Shown here one piece after another: positions 1-8,529 of a stretch of 64,000 bases of DNA (positions are counted from its first letter, which is position 1; each line of letters opens with the position of its first letter). Made by a program: the position numbers and the translations under genes. Below the pieces are notes generated by a model that was given only the letters and a program-made list of their open reading frames with translations, had not been told where the DNA came from and searched no databases. The stretch is from Bacteroidales bacterium (lineage in GTDB: Bacteria > Bacteroidota > Bacteroidia > Bacteroidales > JAUNSR01), in the NCBI GenBank assembly GCA_030539115.1, contig JAUNSR010000013.1, positions 2,276 to 66,275 of the forward strand, given 5' to 3'.

Positions 1-150
1 TATAATTTATTTTTTACATTAAGGTACAAATGCGCCATTTATATACCTTTTATTGGGTTTATCATCTTTTAGAAAGTTATGGCGATTTCATTTGTATATA
101 ATTTATTTTTTACATTAAGGTACAAATGCGCCATTTATATACCTTTTATT
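1..150 (-). repeat. R96 repeat, two tandem copies (minus orientation)
   Basis: Two copies of the core AAGGTACAAATGCGCC begin at 21 and 117, exactly 96 bp apart. On the minus strand each reads GGCGCATTTGTACCTT, then an A-rich stretch and TATATACAAATG. The copy junction contains ATG AAA TCG CCA TAA, a four-codon frame also present in other loci. No gene follows in this orientation inside the window, so what these copies serve cannot be seen. From 151 to 259 I see only AT-rich sequence without a recognisable gene. Confidence 0.8.
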
Positions 151-259
151 GATAAAAAAGAAGAAATGAACAAGGATACAATAAAAAGATAATTTGCAAG
201 ATAAAATGAACAACAGATTACAATCTGATAAAAAAAATTAAACTTTTTATTAAAAATGC

Positions 260-290
260 TTGTATATATAAAAAAGCCAATCTATATTTG
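260..290 (+). promoter_or_regulatory. Promoter of the Phe/Tyr operon (Bacteroidota type)
   Basis: TTG at 260-262 lies 20 bases before TATATTTG at 283-290, which matches the Bacteroidota -7 consensus TAnnTTTG. Transcription would start near 297, giving an untranslated leader of about 385 bases before pheA. That leader would contain both short leader frames and both terminators described below. The assignment rests on the consensus match only. Confidence 0.6.
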
Positions 291-331
291 TGGCATAATT
301 AAAAAAGAGACTGATATGTTTAGTACATTTT

Positions 332-403
332 ATGCATACTTCCGATTTTATTACTTTTACTTTTGGTTTAAGAAGTAGAGACGGGTTTTGTATGTATATA
401 TAA
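332..403 (+). CDS. Putative attenuator leader peptide 1 (23 aa)
   Basis: A short frame starting with ATG at 332 encodes 23 residues, with Phe at 6, 9, 11 and 19, Thr at 3, 8 and 10, and Tyr at 22. It is followed by an intrinsic terminator at 428-460. Codons 17-19 (GAC GGG TTT, 380-388) are complementary to the left arm of that terminator: GACGGG pairs with CCCGTC at 432-437, and three further T-A pairs follow after one mismatch. A ribosome stalled on the Phe/Thr codons would leave this antiterminator segment free. The spacing fits classical attenuation, but the sensed amino acid is uncertain (Phe is the best guess given the operon). It is too short for homology support. Confidence 0.5.
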   Translation: MHTSDFITFTFGLRSRDGFCMYI

Positions 404-427
404 TTATATTAAACAGATAAGATATTT

Positions 428-460
428 AAATCCCGTCATTAAATGATGGGATTTTTTTTT
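428..460 (+). terminator. Intrinsic terminator / attenuator 1
   Basis: Ten-pair stem 430-439 with 443-452 (one G-U pair), three-base loop, then a run of T through 460. The left arm can alternatively pair with 380-389 inside leader frame 1, so this looks like a conditional terminator. It could instead be the plain terminator of something upstream, but no gene is seen there. Confidence 0.75.
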
Positions 461-473
461 AATAAACAACGAT

Positions 474-539
474 ATGACAACTAACTGTAATTTTTTCTTT
501 TTTTTCTTTTATTATTACTTTATGAGAATCATGAGGTGA
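474..539 (+). CDS. Phe/Tyr attenuator leader peptide 2 (21 aa)
   Basis: The frame from ATG 474 to TGA 537-539 encodes 21 residues: after MTTNCN come six consecutive Phe codons (492-509), three Tyr codons (510-518) and a further Phe codon (519-521), then MRIMR. Such a run is the hallmark of pheL-type leader peptides, and the next genes are prephenate dehydratase, an aminotransferase, DAHP synthase-chorismate mutase and prephenate dehydrogenase. Bases 531-538 (ATGAGGTG, last two codons and start of the stop codon) pair with CGCCTCAT at 576-583, the left arm of the next terminator. A ribosome stalled at the Phe/Tyr codons would expose 531-538 and block termination; a ribosome at the stop codon would cover it and allow termination. 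Confidence 0.85.
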   Translation: MTTNCNFFFFFFYYYFMRIMR

Positions 540-572
540 GTTTTCGTCGTATCTAAAAAGAAAGATATTTTG

Positions 573-604
573 ACCCGCCTCATTAACATGAAGGCGGGTT
601 TTTT
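573..604 (+). terminator. Intrinsic terminator / attenuator 2 before pheA
   Basis: The left arm ACCCGCCTCAT (573-583) pairs with ATGAAGGCGGGT (588-599, one bulged A) around a four-base loop and runs into six T (599-604). The GC-rich stem is striking in this AT-rich window. The left arm also pairs with the end of leader frame 2 (531-538), giving mutually exclusive structures. pheA starts 78 bases downstream. Confidence 0.9.
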
Positions 605-624
605 AATATTAAAAGGTTAGTAGA

Positions 625-682
625 TGGCGTAATATTTAAATGGCGCATTTGTACCTTAATGTAAAAATTAAATTATATATAA
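625..682 (+). repeat. R96 repeat copy forming the pheA leader
   Basis: The core GGCGCATTTGTACCTT begins at 642 and the start codon of pheA is exactly 41 bases downstream, the same distance as in the trkH leader. The copy sits between attenuator 2 and pheA, so it would be transcribed as the last part of the leader. Confidence 0.75.
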
Positions 683-1522
683 ATGAAAAAAGTTGCAATA
701 CAAGGGGTTAAAGGATGCTACCACGAGATGGCAGCAAGAGAATACTTTAATAATGAAGAAATAGAAATTGTTCCATGCGTTTCCTTTGCAGAAATGTTTG
801 AACAATTTAAAAAAGACCCCTCCCTGCTTGGAATTATGGCAATAGAAAATACAATAGCGGGGAGTCTGCTTCAGAATCATGAATTATTACGTCAGAGTAA
901 TATGAGAATTATTGGAGAACACAAGCTTCATATTTCTCACACCTTATCTGCCCTACCGGGAGAAAAACTTGAAGATATTAAAGAGGTAAATTCCCATCCT
1001 ATAGCTTTAATGCAATGCATGGAATATCTCGAAAAGCGTCCTGATATAAAAATTGTTGAAAAAGGTGATACAGCAAGCAGTGCCGCAGATATAAGCAGGC
1101 TTAATCTTTCGGGCCACGCTGCTATTTGCAGCGAATATGCTTCTAAAATATATGGATTAAATATATTGGCAAAAGCAATAGAAACAAATAAAAGAAATTT
1201 TACCCGTTTTCTTACACTTGCCGATCAATGGAGTTCTGATGATTATATTGACAAATCGAATATTAATAAGTCCTCTCTTGTTTTTTGTGTTCCTCACACA
1301 CACGGAAGTTTGTCAAAAGTCCTTACAATTTTTTCTTTCTATGATTTAAATCTAACAAAAATACAATCAATGCCTATACTTGGCAGAGAATGGGAATACA
1401 GATTTTATATAGACTTGACTTTTGATGATTATATAAGATACAAGCAGGCACTTGAAGCAATCATGCCTTTTACAAAAGATTTTAAAATTTTAGGAGAATA
1501 CGAAAATGCAACCATCGAATAA
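683..1522 (+). CDS. pheA: Prephenate dehydratase
   Basis: Converts prephenate to phenylpyruvate, the last committed step to phenylalanine. The protein has 279 residues: a dehydratase domain over about residues 1-185 with the conserved TRF motif (T174-F176, in NFTRFL) and the SHPxAL-type segment near residue 104, then a C-terminal ACT domain from about 197 with HGSLSKVL. The ACT domain normally binds Phe for feedback inhibition; the usual ESRP motif is replaced by QSMP here, so Phe binding may be altered. Unlike the E. coli enzyme there is no chorismate mutase domain; that domain sits on the DAHP synthase two genes on. The end overlaps the aminotransferase by 17 bases. Expression is probably set by the tandem attenuators upstream. 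Confidence 0.95.
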   Translation: MKKVAIQGVKGCYHEMAAREYFNNEEIEIVPCVSFAEMFEQFKKDPSLLGIMAIENTIAGSLLQNHELLRQSNMRIIGEHKLHISHTLSALPGEKLEDIKEVNSHPIALMQCMEYLEKRPDIKIVEKGDTASSAADISRLNLSGHAAICSEYASKIYGLNILAKAIETNKRNFTRFLTLADQWSSDDYIDKSNINKSSLVFCVPHTHGSLSKVLTIFSFYDLNLTKIQSMPILGREWEYRFYIDLTFDDYIRYKQALEAIMPFTKDFKILGEYENATIE

Positions 1523-2699
1523 AACAATAATGCCTGCCAACAGAGTGATGCAGGTGAAAGAATATTATTTCTCTCGCAAACTTAAGGAAGTTGCTCAAAT
1601 GAATGCAAGAGGATTAGATGTTATTAATCTTGGCGTAGGAAGTCCGGATTTAAGTCCATCAAAATCTACTTTGGAAGCTCTTTACAACGACAGCATCCAA
1701 AAAGAGGCAAATGGATATCAGCCATACATTGGCATTCCGGAATTTAGAAAGGCTTACAGCGAATGGTACAAAAGATGGTACAATGTAGAGCTTAATCCAA
1801 ATACAGAGGTTCAGCCTTTAATCGGTTCAAAAGAGGGTATTTTGCATATTACTCTTGCTTTTGTAAATCCGGGAGATAAAGTTCTTGTACCTGATCCCGG
1901 ATATCCAACATACAGTTCTGTAAGCAATTTAGCTGAAGCTGAAATAATAAAATATGATCTTAAGGAGGGAAATAATTGGTATCCTGATTTTGAACAAATT
2001 GAGAAGAATGATCTTTCTGATGTCAAATTAATGTGGGTCAATTACCCTCACATGCCTACCGGTGCACCTGCAACAGAAGAACTGTTCAAGAAGCTTGTAG
2101 AGTTTGGCAAGAAGCACAACATTGTTATTGTTAATGACAATCCTTACAGTTTCATACTTAACGATAAGCCTCTCAGCATTCTAAGCATTGAAGGGGCAAA
2201 GGATATTTGCATAGAATTAAATTCAATGAGTAAATCTCATAATATGCCGGGATGGAGAATTGGCATAGCTTGCTCAAATGAAACATTCATACAATGGATT
2301 CTTAGAGTAAAAAGCAATATTGACTCAGGGGTTTATCGTCCTTTACAAAAAGCAGCTGTTGAGGCATTAAACAACAGCAGCGAATGGCATGCTCATAATA
2401 ATGAAATTTACCGTCAAAGAAGAATAAAAGCTGAAGAGATAATGAATTTGCTGAATTGCAAATTTGACAAAAATCAAAAAGGGCTTTTCCTTTGGGGAAG
2501 AATACCTGAAAGATATGAAAATGTAGAGCAGTTAACAGAAGAGATACTTCATAACGCAAGAGTATTTATAACTCCTGGATCTATATTTGGCAAAAATGGA
2601 GAAAGATATATAAGGATTTCTCTTTGCGCTCCGGAAACGACTCTGGAAAAAGCTTATAAAAGAATTGCCAAATCGATTGAAAATGTCGAGTGTGCATAA
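1506..2699 (+). CDS. PLP-dependent class I/II aminotransferase
   Basis: A fold-type I aminotransferase of 397 residues. The cofactor lysine is K243 in NSMSKSHNMPGWRIG; PDPGYPTY near 129, the NPxxPTG-like segment YPHMPTG near 180 and DNPYSF near 211 form the rest of the PLP pocket, and RISLC near the C terminus carries the substrate-carboxylate arginine. The family includes aspartate, aromatic and LL-diaminopimelate aminotransferases. Its place between prephenate dehydratase and DAHP synthase suggests transamination of phenylpyruvate and 4-hydroxyphenylpyruvate, or of prephenate. The start overlaps pheA, implying translational coupling. The exact substrate cannot be read from sequence. Confidence 0.9.
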   Translation: MQPSNKTIMPANRVMQVKEYYFSRKLKEVAQMNARGLDVINLGVGSPDLSPSKSTLEALYNDSIQKEANGYQPYIGIPEFRKAYSEWYKRWYNVELNPNTEVQPLIGSKEGILHITLAFVNPGDKVLVPDPGYPTYSSVSNLAEAEIIKYDLKEGNNWYPDFEQIEKNDLSDVKLMWVNYPHMPTGAPATEELFKKLVEFGKKHNIVIVNDNPYSFILNDKPLSILSIEGAKDICIELNSMSKSHNMPGWRIGIACSNETFIQWILRVKSNIDSGVYRPLQKAAVEALNNSSEWHAHNNEIYRQRRIKAEEIMNLLNCKFDKNQKGLFLWGRIPERYENVEQLTEEILHNARVFITPGSIFGKNGERYIRISLCAPETTLEKAYKRIAKSIENVECA

Positions 2700-2736
2700 A
2701 TAAAGTATATATTATAAACATAAAAATATTATCAAA

Positions 2737-3798
2737 ATGGAATTAGAATCGATTATACTACCTGGCGTAGATAAAAAAAGACCTTTGGTTATTTCAGGTC
2801 CATGCAGTGCTGAGAGTGAAGAACAAGTAATGAATACAGCTACTGAACTTGCTAAAATAGGGATAAAAATCTTTAGAGCGGGAATTTGGAAACCTCGCAC
2901 AAAGCCGGGTGGCTTTGAGGGAGTTGGTGAGATTGGGCTCCCTTGGCTTGAAAGAGTAAAAAAAGAGACAGGAATGTATATTGCAGTTGAAGTAGCAACA
3001 AAAAGTCATGTTGAAGCGGCATTAAATCACAACGTTGATATCCTTTGGATTGGCGCAAGAACAACAGCCAATCCATTTGCAATGCAGGAAATTGCCGATG
3101 CTTTGGTTGGTGTGGACATTCCTGTTTTAGTAAAAAATCCTGTAAATCCTGATCTTGAACTCTGGATTGGAGGCATAGAGAGAATATATAATGCAGGGAT
3201 AAAAAAAATTGCTGCTATTCACAGAGGATTCAGCTCTTATGATAAAAAAATATACAGGAATCTTCCATCATGGCATATTCCTATCGAACTTAGAAGACGA
3301 ATTCCTAATCTTCCTATTATTTGCGACCCAAGCCATATTGGCGGCAAAAGAGAACTTATTGCTCCTCTATCTCAACAAGCCATGGACCTTGGATTTGACG
3401 GTTTAATTATAGAATCTCATAATTGTCCTGATTGTGCATGGAGCGATAAAAGTCAACAAATTACGCCTGACACTCTTCAAATAATTCTTGACACTTTAGT
3501 TATCCGCGACACAACACAAACAACAGAGAGTTTGTCATCTTTAAGACGACAGATTGATGATTTGGATGACCAACTCTTAGAACTTCTCGCTAAGAGAATG
3601 AGAGTTTCAGGAGAAATAGCAACATATAAAAAACAAAACAGTATGCCTGTGCTCCAGACAAATCGTTATGACGAGATAATGACTAAGAGAATTGCTCAGG
3701 CTCAGGAAATGGGAATGGGAGGTGAGTTTATCAAAACAGTTCTTGAAGCTATCCATGAAGAATCTGTAAGGAAGCAAATTGAACTTATCAATAAATAA
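2737..3798 (+). CDS. DAHP synthase fused to chorismate mutase
   Basis: A bifunctional protein of 353 residues. Residues 1-260 are a 3-deoxy-7-phosphoheptulonate synthase of the short type, with GPCSAES at 21-27, KPRTKPGGFEG, IGARTTANP and DPSHIGGKR; it condenses phosphoenolpyruvate with erythrose 4-phosphate to open the shikimate pathway. From about residue 264 an AroQ-type chorismate mutase follows, starting LRRQIDDLDDQLLELLAKRM. This fusion is common in Bacteroidota and lets the mutase domain affect feedback on the synthase. It lies 37 bases after the aminotransferase and 36 bases before tyrA, in one operon. Confidence 0.95.
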   Translation: MELESIILPGVDKKRPLVISGPCSAESEEQVMNTATELAKIGIKIFRAGIWKPRTKPGGFEGVGEIGLPWLERVKKETGMYIAVEVATKSHVEAALNHNVDILWIGARTTANPFAMQEIADALVGVDIPVLVKNPVNPDLELWIGGIERIYNAGIKKIAAIHRGFSSYDKKIYRNLPSWHIPIELRRRIPNLPIICDPSHIGGKRELIAPLSQQAMDLGFDGLIIESHNCPDCAWSDKSQQITPDTLQIILDTLVIRDTTQTTESLSSLRRQIDDLDDQLLELLAKRMRVSGEIATYKKQNSMPVLQTNRYDEIMTKRIAQAQEMGMGGEFIKTVLEAIHEESVRKQIELINK

Positions 3799-3834
3799 TT
3801 CTCAAGTTATCAGCTATAAAACATAAAAAAAGTA

Positions 3835-4608
3835 ATGAGAATATTAATTTTAGGTGCCGGGAAAATGGGTACATTCTTTACCGACGCTCTTTGCATGCAG
3901 CATGAAGTTGCACTTTTTGATATTGACCAAAAAAAATTAAGATTTGTATTTAATACAATAAGAATTACAGATCCAAAAGAGATAGAAGAATTTAACCCGG
4001 AACTTGTAATAAATGCATCTACAGTAAAATATACAATAAATGCATTTAAGATGATTCTTCCATACGTAAATGAAAAATGTATATTATCTGATATTGCATC
4101 TGTAAAGACAGGACTTCCTGAATTCTATGCACAGGCAAAGCATCCTTTTGTTTCAACCCACCCAATGTTTGGGCCGACTTTTGCAAATCTTAGTGACTTG
4201 TCTTCACAATATGCTATTATCATTTCCGAATCGGATCATTTGGGGAAAGTGTTTTTTAAAGACCTATATCAGACATTGCATTTAAATATATTTGAATATA
4301 CTTTTCTTGAACACGATGAAACAATAGCCTACTCTTTATCAATTCCTTTTGTTTCAACTCTTGTTTTCACTGGTGTAATGAAGCCACAGGAGGCGCCAGG
4401 AACTACTTTTAAGAAACACATGGCCATTGCAAGAGGTTTGCTTTCAGAGGATGACTATCTTTTGACAGAGATACTTTTTAACCCTCATACGCCTGAACAA
4501 GTAGAAAAAATATGCGCTCAAATGGACAGGCTTCTTACAATTATTAAGAATAAGGATAGTGAAGCATTGAAAAATTATCTTGTTGAATCAAGAAAGAACA
4601 TTCAATAA
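3835..4608 (+). CDS. tyrA: Prephenate dehydrogenase
   Basis: Oxidatively decarboxylates prephenate to 4-hydroxyphenylpyruvate, the tyrosine branch. The protein has 257 residues and starts with a Rossmann nucleotide motif (GAGKMG, residues 7-12); STHPMFGPTF carries the conserved histidine motif of the family. It is short and has no ACT or chorismate mutase domain. It is the last gene of the Phe/Tyr operon: a strong stem-loop follows at 4673-4708. Some relatives use arogenate instead, which cannot be excluded. Confidence 0.9.
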   Translation: MRILILGAGKMGTFFTDALCMQHEVALFDIDQKKLRFVFNTIRITDPKEIEEFNPELVINASTVKYTINAFKMILPYVNEKCILSDIASVKTGLPEFYAQAKHPFVSTHPMFGPTFANLSDLSSQYAIIISESDHLGKVFFKDLYQTLHLNIFEYTFLEHDETIAYSLSIPFVSTLVFTGVMKPQEAPGTTFKKHMAIARGLLSEDDYLLTEILFNPHTPEQVEKICAQMDRLLTIIKNKDSEALKNYLVESRKNIQ

Positions 4609-4672
4609 AAACTACATTATTTAATTTAACTTTAACAAGAGATTTGAGTATATCTCTTTTTAGAGTATATTT

Positions 4673-4708
4673 GTCTTTATTGCTGATTTTGCAGTCAGCA
4701 GTAAAGAC
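4673..4708 (+). terminator. Stem-loop closing the Phe/Tyr operon
   Basis: A 14-pair stem, GTCTTTATTGCTGA at 4673-4686 with TCAGCAGTAAAGAC at 4695-4708 (one G-T), followed by a T-rich stretch. It ends 13 bases before the start of the small membrane protein at 4722. The following T run is interrupted, so termination may be partial. Confidence 0.65.
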
Positions 4709-4721
4709 AATTTCTTTTTAT

Positions 4722-4898
4722 ATGAGAAAGCTAAACAATTATAACATAGTGTGTATAGTCCTATTATGGATAATTCTTTGTTATTATGTAATAACAAAGA
4801 GTGAGAAATTAGGAACAGATACAATTCTTTATCTTATTATGTCTGCAGGTTTTGTTTTTATACCAATCTGGAAACATTTTAAGAATAAGAAAAAATAA
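4722..4898 (+). CDS. Small two-helix membrane protein, unknown function
   Basis: A 58-residue protein: short charged start MRKLNNYN, a hydrophobic helix over about residues 8-24, a short polar link, a second hydrophobic stretch over about 33-50, and a lysine-rich end. The frame is open back to a TTG at 4644, but that start falls within the stem-loop after tyrA, so ATG 4722 is preferred. It ends 27 bases before dxs and is probably cotranscribed with it. I do not recognise the family. Confidence 0.5.
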   Translation: MRKLNNYNIVCIVLLWIILCYYVITKSEKLGTDTILYLIMSAGFVFIPIWKHFKNKKK

Positions 4899-4925
4899 TA
4901 AAGAATTAATTATTCTTTTCAAGAA

Positions 4926-6824
4926 ATGAATGAAAGCAATAACAATATATTATCACATATAAATTTTCCATCTGATTTAAGAAAAGAGCCTTTGGAGAAC
5001 CTAGAAGAGGTATGCAAAGAATTACGCTCTTTTATTATTGACGAACTTTCCAACAATCCAGGTCACTTTGCATCCAGTCTGGGAGCGATCGAACTAACCG
5101 TTGCCTTGCATTATGTCTTTAATACTCCTTATGACAGAATACTTTGGGATGTAGGTCATCAGGCTTATGCACACAAGATTTTGACAGGAAGAAAAGAGAG
5201 GTTTTCTACAAATAGAAAATTAAACGGCTTAAGTGGTTTCCCTTCTCCTTCAGAGAGTGAATATGATGCTTTTACCTCCGGTCATGCCTCTAATTCTATT
5301 TCTGCTGCTCTTGGAATGGCAATTGCAAGCACTCTAAATAAAGATGAGAAAAACAGACATGTGATTGCAGTTATTGGCGATGGTGCTATTTCAGGAGGTC
5401 TGGCTTTCGAGGGACTTAACAATGCTTCTTCTCACCCAAATAATCTTCTGATAATCTTAAATGACAATAATATGGCTATTGACCATAATGTTGGAGGTTT
5501 AAATCAATATTTAGTCAATATTACCACTTCTAAGCAATATAATAAGATACGATATGATCTATATAATGCTTTTAGAAAGTATAATCTGATTAATGATGAT
5601 ATGAAAGGGGCTATTCTTAGATTTAATAATAGCCTTAAATCTTTGATTACAAGACAACATAATATTTTTGAGGGATTAGATATTAGATATTTTGGGCCTG
5701 TTGATGGTCATGATGTTTGCAGCCTTGTTAGAATATTAAATCATATAAAAGATATGAAGGGACCGAAAATACTTCATATCAGAACAATAAAGGGAAAAGG
5801 ATTTGCTCCTGCTGAAAAAGATGCAACGACATGGCATGCTCCCGGAAGATTTAACAAAGTTACAGGAGAAAGAATTATTGTCGACAAAAGCGGAATGCCT
5901 CCTCTTTTTCAAGATGTCTTTGGAAAAACTCTTGTAGAGTTAAGTAAAAGAAATGAAAAAATTGTCGGAATAACCCCTGCTATGCCTTCGGGTTGTTCAA
6001 TGACATATATGATGAAAGAATTTCCTTCCCGTACTTTTGATGTTGGAATAGCAGAGGAACATGCTGTAACTTTTTCAGGAGGATTGGCTAAAGAGGGAAT
6101 GATACCTTTCTGTAACATTTATTCTTCCTTTATGCAGAGAGCTTTCGATGAGGTAATACATGATACCGCTCTTCAAAACCTTAATGTTGTTTTTTGTCTT
6201 GACAGAGCAGGACTTGTAGGCGAAGATGGTCCTACTCATCATGGAGTTTTTGATTTGACATATTTCCGAGCAATTCCTAATATGACTGTTTCTTCTCCTA
6301 TTAATGAACATTGGTTAAGGAATCTTATGTTTACTGCCCAAACAAAAGACAAAGGGCCTTTTATGATAAGATATCCAAGAGGTGGCGGAGTCCTTACTGA
6401 TTGGCACAATGATATGAAAGAAGTTGAAATTGGTAAGGGATATATGATAAAGGAGGGAACTGATATTGCCGTTCTTTCATTGGGACCTATAGGAAATACA
6501 GCGTCAAAAGCTATTGAGGAGGCTGAAAAGAGGGGCCTTTCAATTGCACACTATGATATGGTATTTCTTAAGCCTATAGATGAAAGTCTTTTACACTTGA
6601 TAATGAAACGTTTCAACAAGATTGTTACAATAGAGGATGGCATTTTAAAAGGTGGTTTTGGTTCGGCAGTTATTGAATTTATGGCTGACAATGACTACTC
6701 TGTTAAAGTTAAAAGAATTGGTATTCCTGATAAATTTATTGAGCACGGACCAGTAGCCGATCTTCATAAGTTATGTAAAATGGATAAAGATTCTATTGTA
6801 GAAACTTTGATATCAAAATGGTAG
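4926..6824 (+). CDS. dxs: 1-deoxy-D-xylulose-5-phosphate synthase
   Basis: Condenses pyruvate and glyceraldehyde 3-phosphate into DXP, the first step of the MEP isoprenoid pathway. The protein has 632 residues, the family's usual length. The thiamine-diphosphate site is visible as GDGAISGG with NDNNMAI further on, [16 protein letters not shown] marks the N-terminal domain, and [14 protein letters not shown] carries the catalytic glutamate of the pyrimidine-binding domain. A C-terminal transketolase-like domain ends the protein. It is followed by trkA, an order I recall from other Bacteroidales. Confidence 0.97.
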   Translation: MNESNNNILSHINFPSDLRKEPLENLEEVCKELRSFIIDELSNNPGHFASSLGAIELTVALHYVFNTPYDRILWDVGHQAYAHKILTGRKERFSTNRKLNGLSGFPSPSESEYDAFTSGHASNSISAALGMAIASTLNKDEKNRHVIAVIGDGAISGGLAFEGLNNASSHPNNLLIILNDNNMAIDHNVGGLNQYLVNITTSKQYNKIRYDLYNAFRKYNLINDDMKGAILRFNNSLKSLITRQHNIFEGLDIRYFGPVDGHDVCSLVRILNHIKDMKGPKILHIRTIKGKGFAPAEKDATTWHAPGRFNKVTGERIIVDKSGMPPLFQDVFGKTLVELSKRNEKIVGITPAMPSGCSMTYMMKEFPSRTFDVGIAEEHAVTFSGGLAKEGMIPFCNIYSSFMQRAFDEVIHDTALQNLNVVFCLDRAGLVGEDGPTHHGVFDLTYFRAIPNMTVSSPINEHWLRNLMFTAQTKDKGPFMIRYPRGGGVLTDWHNDMKEVEIGKGYMIKEGTDIAVLSLGPIGNTASKAIEEAEKRGLSIAHYDMVFLKPIDESLLHLIMKRFNKIVTIEDGILKGGFGSAVIEFMADNDYSVKVKRIGIPDKFIEHGPVADLHKLCKMDKDSIVETLISKW

Positions 6825-7025
6825 TTTATTTGTTTTTATGAAAGTGTCATTTTTAGAATTAATATTTATCCTTTCTAAAAATAATATGATTATTTAAACT
6901 ATACTTTTTTGTTTGGCTATTGATAAAATCAGAATCTAAAAATTATTTTTGTTTAGTTTCTATTGATTAAAACCGGTAAACTTTTTTTCTTAATTAGGTT
7001 TATCAAATAATACAATATATTTATA

Positions 7026-8357
7026 ATGAAAATCATTATAGTAGGTGCTGGAGCTGTAGGCACTCATTTGGCAAAACTTTTATCCAGAGAGGATCAAGAT
7101 ATAATACTTATGGATAATGATGAGGAGAAACTTGAGGTTCTTTCCACATATAATCTTATGACTATTGTTGGTTCTCCTACTTCGATAAAAGATTTGAAAG
7201 AAGCCGGGGTTAAACATGCAGACCTTTTTATTGCAGTTACTCCCTATGAAAGCCAAAATATTACAGCCTGCACTTTAGCCGCTAATTTAGGAGCCGCTAA
7301 AACTCTTGCTCGAATTGATAATTATGAATATCTAAAGCCTGAAAACAGGGATTTCTTTAAAAAGCTTGGCGTTGACGAACTTATTTATCCGGAGATGCTT
7401 GCCGCTCAAGAGATTGTAACTGCTTTAAAAAAAGCCTGGGTAAGACAATGGTTTGAATTATGTGGCGGTGCTCTTATTCTTATTGGGGTAAAGCTTAGAG
7501 AAAATGCTCTTATTGTTAATCATCGCCTTAATGAACTTTCAGGAGGGAATAATTTCTATCATATTGCTGCAATAAAAAGAAAAGACAACATTATTATACC
7601 AAAAGGTACTGATAAAATCTTACCAAATGATTTAGTTTATTTCACAACCACCAAAGACCATATTTCTGACATTAGAATTCTGGCAGGTAAAGAGGAAACT
7701 GAAATTAAGAAGGTTATGATTATGGGCGGAAGCAGAATTGCTATTAGGACAGCTGATTATGCTCCCGATTATATGCAGATAAAAATAATTGAGACAGATA
7801 GAAATAAAAGTCTTAAGCTTGTTGAGAAAATTGACGATGCCGATATTATTCTTGGAGACGGCAGAGACCCTGAACTTTTAAAAGAGGAGGGAATAAACGA
7901 GGTAGATGCCTTCATTGCTCTTACTGACAGCTCTGAAACTAACATTCTTGCCTGTTTAAGCGCAAAAGGTTTTGGCGTTTCCAAAACAATTGCTGAAGTT
8001 GAGAATCTAACTTATATCTCAATGGCTGAAAATTTAAATATTGGTTCGGTAATCAACAAAAAACTTATCACAGCAAGTAGAATCTATCAATTACTCTTAG
8101 CAGCGGATGTTTCAAATGTAAAATGTCTTACTTTAGCAAACGCCGAAGTTGCAGAGCTTATTGCCAAACCCGGCTCTAAAATTACTCAATCACAAGTAAA
8201 AGATCTTGCTCTTCCAAAAGATCTTACAATTGGTGGTTTGATTAGAAATGGTGTTGGACTAATGGTAAATGGAAATACTCAGATAATGCCCTATGATCAT
8301 GTTTTAATCTTCTGTCTTGATACAGCCATAAAGAAAATAGAAAAACTTTTCAATTAA
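7026..8357 (+). CDS. trkA: Trk system potassium uptake protein TrkA
   Basis: The cytoplasmic regulatory subunit of the Trk K+ uptake system, binding NAD(H) or ATP to gate TrkH. The 443-residue protein is a tandem of two RCK units: a Rossmann domain starting GAGAVGTHLA near residue 7 and a TrkA-C domain near 140-220, then a second Rossmann domain from about residue 228 with a degenerate GGSRIAIR glycine motif and a second TrkA-C domain at the end. The partner trkH is the next gene on the same strand, 430 bases away, separated by three R96 repeats. Confidence 0.95.
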   Translation: MKIIIVGAGAVGTHLAKLLSREDQDIILMDNDEEKLEVLSTYNLMTIVGSPTSIKDLKEAGVKHADLFIAVTPYESQNITACTLAANLGAAKTLARIDNYEYLKPENRDFFKKLGVDELIYPEMLAAQEIVTALKKAWVRQWFELCGGALILIGVKLRENALIVNHRLNELSGGNNFYHIAAIKRKDNIIIPKGTDKILPNDLVYFTTTKDHISDIRILAGKEETEIKKVMIMGGSRIAIRTADYAPDYMQIKIIETDRNKSLKLVEKIDDADIILGDGRDPELLKEEGINEVDAFIALTDSSETNILACLSAKGFGVSKTIAEVENLTYISMAENLNIGSVINKKLITASRIYQLLLAADVSNVKCLTLANAEVAELIAKPGSKITQSQVKDLALPKDLTIGGLIRNGVGLMVNGNTQIMPYDHVLIFCLDTAIKKIEKLFN

Positions 8358-8529
8358 ATAGATTGGAAAGTTTTTTGATTTAATTTGCTTAAAGGCATTT
8401 CGAATTAATATTTAAATCTAAATTTAGATTTAGAGAATAATAGCAGTTAATCAATATGTTTTTTAAAATTTAATATACAGCATTTAAAAAACACTTTTAA
8501 ATAAAACTGTCATATTTCATTCATGGTTG
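8358..8529. other. Intergenic region with a short AT palindrome
   Basis: The trkA-trkH gap begins with about 170 bases of unique AT-rich sequence, in which AAATCTAAATTTAGATTT (about 8414-8431) is a perfect palindrome. No reading frame or clear terminator is seen. The remainder of the gap is the R96 array. Confidence 0.4.

Noticed and set aside
1..150. Insertion sequence ends or transposon remnant
   Set aside because: No transposase or fragment of one is found near any R96 or R84 copy, and no target-site duplication could be recognised.
428..604. T-box or Trp/Tyr riboswitch before pheA
   Set aside because: No T-box specifier or antiterminator sequence was seen; the coding leader peptides explain the structures better.
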